From Myxococcaceae bacterium JPH2 (GTDB lineage Bacteria > Myxococcota > Myxococcia > Myxococcales > Myxococcaceae), in assembly GCA_016458225.1 (NCBI GenBank), contig JAEMGR010000003.1:372001-436000 (forward strand): 64,000 nt of DNA, read 5' to 3'. Below the pieces are notes generated by a model. That model did no database searches. It saw only the letters and a list, made by a program, of their open reading frames with translations, and was not told the origin of the DNA. The translations under genes and the position numbers were made by a program. The stretch's first letter is position 1; each line of letters opens with the position of its first letter. This document shows, one piece after another, positions 36,752-43,855 of this stretch.

Positions 36752-37723
36752 CTACTTGGGCACGGCCTTCAGCGATGCCTTGCCGTCCTTGATGACGACC
36801 TTGAACTCGACGGCCTTCGCGTTGTGCTGCTTGAGCAGCTCCGGCACCTGCTTGCGCAGCGTGGCGGCCACGGACTCGAAGGACAGCTTCGACGTGTCCT
36901 CCTGGCAGCGGCGCTTCGCGGTGACGTAGGCGTCGTACACGGCACGCAGCTTGTCGTCGCTCATGCCACCGGACCCGGTGGCCGCCGGAGGCCGAGGCGC
37001 GGCCGTCGCGGCCACCGGACGTGGCGCGGCACCAGACGCGGGAGGCGCCACCGCGGGAGGCTTCGCGGCCATGCCCGGAGGCGTCGCGGGCGCGCGCGCA
37101 GCGGGAGGCACAACCGCCGCGACAGGCGGCACCACGGCCGTGATGGAGGGCATCCCTCGAACAGCGGGAGGCACCGGCGCGGCGGCCACGGGCGCGGGGC
37201 GAGCAGGCGCCACCGCGGGAGCCACGGGCGCGGGGACGACGGCGAGCTTCGGCTCGTTGGGAATCACGCGGCCCGCGAGCTCCTCCACCTCCTCGTAGTC
37301 GAGGTCAGTGAGCTCCTCGGCCATGTCCGTCGTGCCCTTGCGCGCGGCGGCGCTACCCGGGGCGTCGCCCTTGCGAGCATCGGCGCGACGGCGCGCCTTG
37401 AAGACATCGCGGCGGTAGGTGCCCGCCTCCATCTCCTGGAGCGTGCGGGCCCAGAGCCGCTCGTAGGTGAGGTACTTGTTGTGCAGGGACTGCGCGCGGA
37501 ACTTCGCCGCCGTGCTGCGGATGAAGGCGCCCTTGAGCTTGAGCAGGCGCTTCTTCAGGTCATCGTGCGCGCGCGTGGGCGCCTGCCGCTCGGTGCCCAG
37601 GAAGTACTGCTCGTAGGAGTTGCGCAGGGCCGCGAGCAGCGCTTCCAGCGCCTCGCACTCCTGGAGGATGGCCTCGCTGGAGTTGGCGTCCTGCCCCGGC
37701 CTGGCGTTTTCGTTCGGCGGCAT
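36752..37723 (-). CDS. Hypothetical protein with Pro/Ala linker, MXAN_5187-C-like
   Basis: 323 aa. Residues 1-130 are helical and charged (YEQYFLGTERQAPTR, KKRLLKLKGAFIR), 165-255 are a Pro/Ala/Val linker, and the last 70 (DDKLRAVYDAYVTAKRRCQE, SKLSFESVAATLRKQVPELL) form a compact domain that recalls the one annotated as MXAN_5187 C-terminal in myxobacteria. That name is from memory and unverified. It lies 42 nt after lgt and may be its operon partner. Confidence 0.65.
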   Translation of the reverse strand: MPPNENARPGQDANSSEAILQECEALEALLAALRNSYEQYFLGTERQAPTRAHDDLKKRLLKLKGAFIRSTAAKFRAQSLHNKYLTYERLWARTLQEMEAGTYRRDVFKARRRADARKGDAPGSAAARKGTTDMAEELTDLDYEEVEELAGRVIPNEPKLAVVPAPVAPAVAPARPAPVAAAPVPPAVRGMPSITAVVPPVAAVVPPAARAPATPPGMAAKPPAVAPPASGAAPRPVAATAAPRPPAATGSGGMSDDKLRAVYDAYVTAKRRCQEDTSKLSFESVAATLRKQVPELLKQHNAKAVEFKVVIKDGKASLKAVPK

Positions 37724-37765
37724 GTCGTCTCTCGAGTGTCCCCAACCGAAGCGCGGCGATCAACC

Positions 37766-39067
37766 TCACGCCGCCGAGGGTGTCGGCCCCACGCCGGAAG
37801 GCACCGCGCTCGGCGGGCTCCGGCGGGACAGCAGCACCGCACCGAACGTGAACATGCACAGGGAGATGAACTGGCTGGTGGAGATGTTGTACCAGGCCTC
37901 CAGGGGCACCGCGTCCGCCAGCCCGCCCAGGTCCAGGGACGCCAGCAGGCCGTGCAGCGTGCCGCGCTCCACGTCGCCTCGGAACAGCTCCACCGTGCTG
38001 CGCAGGACCGCGTAGGCCATGAGCCACTGGGCGAAGACCTGCCCGTGGAACCGGCGGAAGCGCCGCGCGTAGAGCAAGGTGATGAACAGCACGAGCTGCC
38101 CCACCGACTCGAAGAGCTGCGTGGGGTACACCGGCAGCGTCGTGCCGTGGCTCGCCACCCAGTCCGAGATGCGCACCGCGTCCGGAGTGGCGTGGTGGAG
38201 CACCTCTCCCGTGGACTCCACGACATAGCGCGCGTCCGCCGCCTGCGAGCTGTACGCCAGGCTGGTGATTCCGGCCACCCGACCGAACAGGTCCTGCGCG
38301 AGCCCCGAGCCCGGGAAGTGCACCACCCAATGCGCGTGGCTGCCCGCCACGTCGCCCCAGCAGCAGCCCGCGGAGAAGCAGCCCAGCCGCCCCAGGCACT
38401 GCCCCAGGGACACCGTGGGGATGCACACATCCGCCAGGCGCAGGAAGTCCAGCTGGTGCCTGCGCGCGAAGACGAACGCCGCGAGCCCCGCGCCCATCAG
38501 GCCGCCGTAGAACACGAGCCCGCCGCCCAGCGAGAACACCTGCGTCCAGTCGCGGGCGTAGTCCTGCCAGTTGACCAGCACGAACAGGGCACGGCTGCCC
38601 AGGAGTCCGCCCACGAGCACCCAGAACGCCATGTCGAGGACCAGCTCGCGCTTCTTCGGGCCCTCGGTATCCACCCAGCCCTTGCCCTCGATGAAGGACA
38701 CCTTGCGCCACTCGTCCTGCGCCAGCCGCGACGCCACGGTCACCGCCGTGATGAAGCCCGTGGCGAGCAGCACGCCATACGTGTGGATGGGGATGCCCTC
38801 GCCGCGACCATCCGGGAACGCCTCGGCCGGCAGCGCGTACTTGAGGCCGAAGTACGCCAGCATTCCGCCCAGGGCCGCATAGGACGCGGCGCGCACCAGG
38901 CGGTCCGTGGTCGTGGGCGGGCGCGGGCCCTTCTTCCCCTCCGGAGTGCCCTGCGCGCCGCGCCAGCCGTTGTAGGCAATGGACGCCAGCGTGGCCACGG
39001 CCACGGCGTACAGCAGCACCTGCGTCCACAGCGTGGTGAAGGTGAGGCGGAGGAGGACCGGGAGCAT
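37766..39067 (-). CDS. lgt: Prolipoprotein diacylglyceryl transferase, enlarged form
   Basis: 433 aa, while most Lgt proteins have 260-300. Core motifs: PIHTYGVLLATGF, SLGGGLVFYGGLMGA, and the signature GQCLGRLGCFSAGCCWG (E. coli GRIGNFINGELWG), then PTQLFES and GRxR-like FHGQVFAQW. The extra length is an N-terminal helix plus a ~50-residue loop before HTYG and a periplasmic insert after the signature. Lgt attaches diacylglycerol to the lipobox Cys, the first lipoprotein maturation step, and two lspA genes for the second step lie just upstream. Confidence 0.92.
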   Translation of the reverse strand: MLPVLLRLTFTTLWTQVLLYAVAVATLASIAYNGWRGAQGTPEGKKGPRPPTTTDRLVRAASYAALGGMLAYFGLKYALPAEAFPDGRGEGIPIHTYGVLLATGFITAVTVASRLAQDEWRKVSFIEGKGWVDTEGPKKRELVLDMAFWVLVGGLLGSRALFVLVNWQDYARDWTQVFSLGGGLVFYGGLMGAGLAAFVFARRHQLDFLRLADVCIPTVSLGQCLGRLGCFSAGCCWGDVAGSHAHWVVHFPGSGLAQDLFGRVAGITSLAYSSQAADARYVVESTGEVLHHATPDAVRISDWVASHGTTLPVYPTQLFESVGQLVLFITLLYARRFRRFHGQVFAQWLMAYAVLRSTVELFRGDVERGTLHGLLASLDLGGLADAVPLEAWYNISTSQFISLCMFTFGAVLLSRRSPPSAVPSGVGPTPSAA

Positions 39068-39184
39068 GGAGACCTGCCGGAGCGGAGGCGGGGACTCGCG
39101 AAGGCTAGCGCCTTCACGCGAAGAAGGGGCGCGGACGGAGGGACGAGGTGCCGGCTGTCCACCCGCGGGCCGAGCGCGAGAGCG

Positions 39185-39802
39185 TCAGGCCTTGGAGGGC
39201 GTTCCCTCGGTGGCCCGGGGCTTCTCCTTGCGCACGATGGCATCCACCAGGAGCATCCCCACGCCCACGCAGATGGCCGAGTCCGCGATGTTGAACGAGG
39301 GCCACGCGGCCTTGTCGAACCAGTGCGCTTCCAGGAAGTCGATGACGAAGCCGCGCGCGAGCCGGTCGATGTAGTTGCCCAGCGCGCCGCCCAGCACCAG
39401 CGGCAGTCCCCACAGCGCCCAGCGCTCCGTCGGATCCGTTCCGGACAGCTTCCGGAAGTAGAAGACGATGAGGCCCACCGCGCCCAGGATGACGACGTGG
39501 AAGAGCGGCCCTCGCGTCTCGCGCGGCAGGCTGCGGAACAGGCCCCACGCCGCGCCGGGGTTCTCCGCGTAACGGATGCGGAAGAAGTTCTCGGAGACCT
39601 CGATGTGGCGACTCGGCTGGAAGTGCAAGCCGTTGAAGCCCTGCGGGGGCGGCTCACTGTAGAGGGCCGAGAGGCGCTGACCCAGCGAGTCCAGGCCATC
39701 GAAGCGCGTGGTCAGGTCCTGCACGACCAGGTACTTCGTCCACTGGTCGAGCGCGATGACGCCCAGGGTGACGGCGAGAAGGAGGATGTATTTGCGCGGC
39801 AC
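39185..39802 (-). CDS. lspA: Signal peptidase II, paralogue 1
   Basis: 205 aa from GTG 39802, longer than E. coli LspA (164). Four membrane helices, RIRYAENPGAAWGLF, and both catalytic Asp boxes: GGALGNYIDRL and FNIADSAICVG. A ~45-residue periplasmic insert follows helix 1 (SLGQRLSALYSEPPPQGF). LspA cleaves prolipoproteins before the lipidated Cys. It is followed by lgt (117 nt). Confidence 0.95.
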   Translation of the reverse strand: MPRKYILLLAVTLGVIALDQWTKYLVVQDLTTRFDGLDSLGQRLSALYSEPPPQGFNGLHFQPSRHIEVSENFFRIRYAENPGAAWGLFRSLPRETRGPLFHVVILGAVGLIVFYFRKLSGTDPTERWALWGLPLVLGGALGNYIDRLARGFVIDFLEAHWFDKAAWPSFNIADSAICVGVGMLLVDAIVRKEKPRATEGTPSKA

Positions 39803-39833
39803 GGGGTGCGTTTATAGCACCCCGCCCCACCCG

Positions 39834-40463
39834 TCACGGGTTGGGGCTTTCCGTCAGCGGCGCGGCGGGAGCGGGCTCGGGGCGGCTCGCCTTGGGCGAC
39901 TCCAGGAGCAGCAGCGCCACGCCCACGCAGATGGCGGCGTCCGCCACGTTGAAGGTGGGCCAGCGCATCCCCGGCTGGTTGCGCCAATGCCAGTCAATGA
40001 AGTCGATGACATAGCCGCGCATCAACCGGTCGATGAAGTTCCCCAGCGCGCCGCCCATCACCAGCGCCAGCGCCGTGCGGGCCAGCCACTGCTTGGGCGT
40101 GGTCCGGCGGTACATCACGAAGATGAACGCCAGCGCCGCCAGGCTCACCACGGGGAAGAAGGCCTTGCGCACCGCATCCGGCAGGCCACCGAACATTCCC
40201 CAGGCCGCTCCCGGGTTCTCCACGTAACGGAAGTGCCAGTAGTCCTCGATGAGGCGGTACGCCTGGGTCACCCGGCGCCGGCCACCGTCCTGGGGCGGGT
40301 CGTTGTCCAGGTTCTGCTCGGTGACGAAGGCGGAGACTCGCGCCAGCCCGCTGTGCCCCTCCAGGGCATCCGTCAGCCGGGAGACGGCCAGATACTTGGT
40401 TCCCTGGTCAGCGACGACCACGGCCAGGACCACCAGAATGAGGGTGCGAAGGGAGGCTTTCAT
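39834..40463 (-). CDS. lspA: Signal peptidase II, paralogue 2
   Basis: 209 aa from ATG 40463. Both catalytic Asp motifs are present (GGALGNFIDRLMRGYVIDF and FNVADAAICVG), with FRYVENPGAAWGMF. It is clearly diverged from the neighbouring copy, and its insert after helix 1 (EQNLDNDPPQDGGRRR) is different. Extra lspA copies in Myxococcus are known to matter for the LspA inhibitor TA (myxovirescin). No antibiotic cluster of that kind is in the window. The gap to paralogue 1 is 31 nt. Confidence 0.94.
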   Translation of the reverse strand: MKASLRTLILVVLAVVVADQGTKYLAVSRLTDALEGHSGLARVSAFVTEQNLDNDPPQDGGRRRVTQAYRLIEDYWHFRYVENPGAAWGMFGGLPDAVRKAFFPVVSLAALAFIFVMYRRTTPKQWLARTALALVMGGALGNFIDRLMRGYVIDFIDWHWRNQPGMRWPTFNVADAAICVGVALLLLESPKASRPEPAPAAPLTESPNP

Positions 40464-40565
40464 GGCGATGGCCCGACCTCTAACCCGTGCCCGGAGGGCT
40501 GACAACCCATCCATCCGGCGAGGCTCGTTCTCCCACCGAACAAGCGTTTGGGGCATGGTGCGCCC

Positions 40566-40940
40566 ATGCCGCCTGTTGAGCCGGACGTGAAAGCTCCTGT
40601 CTCCGACACCTCCCCACAAACGCTCCCCGCCGCGCCCCCCGCGAAGCCCTCCCTCATGGAGCGCTTCAAGGCCTTGATGGTCGACTACGGCCCGCTGGCC
40701 GTGGTGGTGAACTTCGCCATCCTGGGGGTGGTGATGGCCGGCTTCTACGTCGCCTTCCGCTTCGGCTTCCAAGCGGAGAGCTCGGGGGCGAAGGCCGGGA
40801 CGCTGGCGGCGGCCTATGCGGCGGCGCAGGTGGTGAAGCCGATCCGGCTCGCGGCCGTGTTCGTGCTCACCCCGCTCATCGCGCGCATTCCGCCGGTCGC
40901 GCGCTTCCTGGCGCGCAACCGGCACAAGTGGAACTTCTGA
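40566..40940 (+). CDS. FAM210/DUF1279-like membrane protein
   Basis: 124 aa from ATG 40566. An N-terminal Pro/Ala-rich tail is followed by LMERFKALMVDYGPLAVVVN, the start typical of the DUF1279/FAM210 group, two membrane helices (FAILGVVMAGFYVAFRFGF and LAAVFVLTPLIARI) and a basic end. Function in bacteria is unknown. It diverges from the lspA genes. Confidence 0.75.
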   Translation: MPPVEPDVKAPVSDTSPQTLPAAPPAKPSLMERFKALMVDYGPLAVVVNFAILGVVMAGFYVAFRFGFQAESSGAKAGTLAAAYAAAQVVKPIRLAAVFVLTPLIARIPPVARFLARNRHKWNF

Positions 40941-41001
40941 AGCTCCCCTTCGCGGCTCGCGGGGAGGGAAGACCTCCAACCCCGCGAGCCCCATCCCGTG
41001 A

Positions 41002-42771
41002 CTAGAAGTTCGGAACGCTGAACGTCTTCACGACGCCCATGTGCTGCATGTTGGTGGCGCCGCTGTCGCCCGACTGAACCGGAGCAATCTCCGACAGCGG
41101 CGAGTACACGCGGCTGTCGAGCACCAGGCCATTCTTGTAGACGCTGTTCCCGATGACCGTGTCGGTCTTGTACTGGTTCAGGTCCGCGTCCACGAGCACG
41201 TGGTCATACGGCTTGCTGCGGCCGAAGTTGGTGCCGCCGTTGTTGTTCTGATCCACGGGGTACGGGCTCGCGGTGACGAGGATGGGCGAGAACGATCCGA
41301 ACAGCGGCTCGGAGCGATTGTCCGAGTTGAAGTCGCCGCCGACCGTGAGGTAGTCGCCGTCGGGCACGTTGGCCTTGATGAACGTGGTGAGGTTCTTGGC
41401 CTCGGTGTTGCGGACGGTCGCGTTCGCCGTGAGCAGGTGCACGCTCACCGCCCAGAGGTCGCGCGGTCCCGGCAGGTCGATGCGCGCCCAAGCGAAGCTC
41501 CGGTTGGAGACCTGGGTGTCGACCCAGTTGCCCGAGGCGATGATGGGCCAGCGGCTGATGATGCCGTTGGGGATCTGCGCGCCGCTCTCGCGGAAGTACG
41601 AGAAGGACGGGCCGAACGTGGTGTCCACCATCTGGCGAATCGCCGTGGCCGAGTTGTTTCCGTAGTTGAACTCCTGGATGAGGACGACGTCCGGCTTCAC
41701 GCCCTGCATCAAGCGCATGCCGTGGCCCGGGTCGTAGGACTGGTAGTTCCCGCTCGAGGTGTTCGACGCCATGATGCGGACCTGCGTGTAGGTGGGGACG
41801 GTGCCCGCGTCGGAGCCCGTGCCCGCGTCGGTGCTGGTGCCCGCATCGGTGCTGGTGCCTGCGTCCGTCGCCGAACCCGCGTCCGTGCCGGTGCCCGCGT
41901 CGAAGTCAGTACCCGCGTCGGTGCCGGTGCCCGCGTCGAAGTCAGTACCCGCGTCCGTCACCGTGCCGGCGTCGAAGTCAGTGCCCGCATCCGTCGTCGT
42001 GCCAGCATCCGTCGTCGTGCCAGCGTCCGTGGACGTACCCGCGTCCGTCGTCGTGCCAGCGTCCGTCGTCGTGCCAGCGTCCGTCGTCGTGCCAGCGTCC
42101 GTGGACGTGCCCGCGTCCGTCGTCGTGCCAGCATCCGTGGACGTACCCGCGTCCGTCGTCGTGCCAGCGTCCGTGGACGTACCCGCGTCCGTCGTCGTGC
42201 CAGCGTCCGTCGTCGTGCCGGCATCCGTGGACGTACCCGCGTCCGTCGTCGTGCCAGCGTCCGTCGTCACGCCTGCATCAATCGTCGTTCCGGCATCGAC
42301 CTCCGTGCCCGCGTCGACGGTCGTTCCGGCATCGACCTCCGTGCCCGCGTCGACTCCGGTGCCACCGTCCGTGCCCGCCTTGATCCGCTCGCACTCCTCG
42401 ACGGGCAGGCAGTATCCGTCCTGCGTCGCCTCGTCGCTGCCGCCGCAGCACGCCGTTCCCGGCTGCTGGCACGGCTTCGCGGAGTCACAGATGGCCGCGC
42501 AGAACGCGCTGCCAAAGACCTCGATGGGACGGCAGGACCAGTTCGGTCCGCAGACGCCAGCGTCCTGCAGCTCCGGATCACACTCGGCCCAGTCACCCGC
42601 ATCCAGGCCCGCATCCACTCCGCCATCCGTTCCAGCATCCCGCACCCCAGCGTCGGGGATGTACGGGGGGACGGGGATGCGAACAGGAGGCTGCGAATCA
42701 GGGCCACATGCGATCGCGATCGCGATCAGCGCGACGACTCCACCCAAGAGAGCTGATGACTTCTTCAACAT
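41002..42771 (-). CDS. Repeat-rich lipoprotein with C-terminal endonuclease/exonuclease/phosphatase domain
   Basis: 589 aa with CAGGTT before ATG 42771. The lipobox is in ALIAIAIACG. Residues 40-130 include a Cys-rich module (CGPNWSCRPIEVFGSAFCAA; CCGGSDEATQDGYC). A run of about 30 DAGT-type repeats (about 135-320) follows. The last ~260 residues have EEP-superfamily motifs: RIMASNTSSGN, VVLIQEF, VHLLTANA, GGDFNSDNRSEP and PYDHVLVD, so catalytic Asn, Glu, Asp and His positions look present. It is probably anchored on the cell surface with the repeat as a stalk; the substrate (DNA, lipid or other) is unknown. Confidence 0.82.
   Translation of the reverse strand: MLKKSSALLGGVVALIAIAIACGPDSQPPVRIPVPPYIPDAGVRDAGTDGGVDAGLDAGDWAECDPELQDAGVCGPNWSCRPIEVFGSAFCAAICDSAKPCQQPGTACCGGSDEATQDGYCLPVEECERIKAGTDGGTGVDAGTEVDAGTTVDAGTEVDAGTTIDAGVTTDAGTTTDAGTSTDAGTTTDAGTTTDAGTSTDAGTTTDAGTSTDAGTTTDAGTSTDAGTTTDAGTTTDAGTTTDAGTSTDAGTTTDAGTTTDAGTDFDAGTVTDAGTDFDAGTGTDAGTDFDAGTGTDAGSATDAGTSTDAGTSTDAGTGSDAGTVPTYTQVRIMASNTSSGNYQSYDPGHGMRLMQGVKPDVVLIQEFNYGNNSATAIRQMVDTTFGPSFSYFRESGAQIPNGIISRWPIIASGNWVDTQVSNRSFAWARIDLPGPRDLWAVSVHLLTANATVRNTEAKNLTTFIKANVPDGDYLTVGGDFNSDNRSEPLFGSFSPILVTASPYPVDQNNNGGTNFGRSKPYDHVLVDADLNQYKTDTVIGNSVYKNGLVLDSRVYSPLSEIAPVQSGDSGATNMQHMGVVKTFSVPNF
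41802..42366. repeat. 18-bp-period coding repeat (TTDAGT units)
   Basis: Imperfect tandem units built on GCGTCCGTCGTCGTGCCA encode the six-residue pattern (T/S/G/F)(T/D)DAGT. About 30 units are counted by eye. The most uniform block is about 41985-42265; outer units diverge. Confidence 0.9.
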
Positions 42772-42848
42772 GCGCGTGAACCTGAATCCTTGCTCCCGAG
42801 GGGGGTAGGAGAGCGGTCTGTTGGCTAGGACACAGCACCAACCGGGCT

Positions 42849-42854
42849 ATTATA
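42849..42854 (-). promoter_or_regulatory. Candidate -10 box of the repeat-rich lipoprotein gene
   Basis: The minus strand carries a perfect TATAAT here, 78 nt before the ATG at 42771. No good -35 hexamer is found 16-18 nt upstream. The rest of 42772-43012 holds no supported gene. Confidence 0.4.
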
Positions 42855-43012
42855 GAAGATTTCAGTGCAGCGGTCGTCTGGCCCAGTGCTTTCCAGGCGG
42901 ATTGGAATCTCGGAAAGCCAGGGACAGTGCGAATAAAATCCGGGTAAAAGCCCACGAGCCCGCAAGCGGCGCCCCGCCGAGCCCGGCGATGCAACCTCAG
43001 GAGTCAGCGATC

Positions 43013-43855
43013 ATGAGCGAAGCGGGCGAGGCGAAACGAGCGATCAGCGTGCGGTTCCATGGCGCGTTGAACGACTTCCTGCCGGCGGAGCGGCGCGACG
43101 TCACCTTCACCCATGTGTTGCAAGGCAGTCCCTCGGCCAAGGACCTCATCGAGTCGCTGGGGCCGCCGCACCCGGAGGTCGACGTCATCCTGGTGAACGG
43201 CGTGGCGGTGGACTTCTCGCACCGCATGGCGGCCGGGATGCACGTCATCGCGGCGCCCGCGTCCTATCCGCTGGAGGTACCCGAGCCCGCGCTTCGAGTC
43301 GGTCCTCCGCTGCCGGACATGCCGCGCTTCGTGCTCGACGTGGGCTTGGGGCGACTGGCGGGCTTCCTGCGGATGCTCGGCTTCGACACCCTGTGGCGCA
43401 ACGACTTCGAGGACGACGAACTCGCGCGCATCTCGCATGACGAGTCGCGCGTCGTGCTCACGCGAGACCTGGGCGTGCTCAAGCGCTCGGAGGTGGTGCT
43501 GGGTTACTTCCCGCGCGCGACGGAGCCCTCCGAGCAGCTCGTGGAGGTGGTGCGGCGCTTCGCGCTGACCTCGCGCATGCGCCCCTTCTCCCGCTGCATT
43601 CCCTGCAATGGCCCGTTGAACTCCGCCGAGCCCCACGCGGTGAAGGACCAGGTCCCCGAAGGCGTGGCCGAGCGACACACGCGCTTCCAGCAGTGCCCCG
43701 ACTGCCGCCGCGTGTTCTGGCCCGGCACGCATCACCAACGCATGGAAGCGATCGTGGAGGCCCTGCGCGCGCGGGAGCAGACCGAGCCCCCGCGCAACGC
43801 ACCCGAGGCTACGCGCGAGCCGGAGCCACCGGGCCCAGCGCGTCCTGGCACTTGA
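43013..43855 (+). CDS. Mut7-C RNase-domain protein with N-terminal ubiquitin-like domain
   Basis: 280 aa from ATG 43013, with AGGAG 8-9 nt upstream; ATG 42989 is possible. The N-terminal ~90 residues are the Mut7-C ubiquitin-like domain (ISVRFHGALNDFL, VDVILVNGVAVDFSHR). The Mut7-C domain follows with RFVLDVGLGRLAGFLRMLGF, the acidic DDELARIS and VLTRDLGVLKR. A four-Cys zinc ribbon closes it (CIPCNGPL and CPDCRRVFW). The family is a PIN-like presumed RNase. Its 3' end overlaps the converging ileS by 47 nt. Confidence 0.92.
   Translation: MSEAGEAKRAISVRFHGALNDFLPAERRDVTFTHVLQGSPSAKDLIESLGPPHPEVDVILVNGVAVDFSHRMAAGMHVIAAPASYPLEVPEPALRVGPPLPDMPRFVLDVGLGRLAGFLRMLGFDTLWRNDFEDDELARISHDESRVVLTRDLGVLKRSEVVLGYFPRATEPSEQLVEVVRRFALTSRMRPFSRCIPCNGPLNSAEPHAVKDQVPEGVAERHTRFQQCPDCRRVFWPGTHHQRMEAIVEALRAREQTEPPRNAPEATREPEPPGPARPGT

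Noticed and set aside
36725..39817. 1,030-codon open frame on the plus strand opposite lgt and lspA
   Set aside because: It is antisense to three well-supported genes and its translation is rich in Arg, His, Gln and Leu, the usual artefact of high-GC DNA.
41802..42366. Non-coding satellite or CRISPR
   Set aside because: The 18-bp units stay in one open frame and encode DAGT repeats of a lipoprotein.
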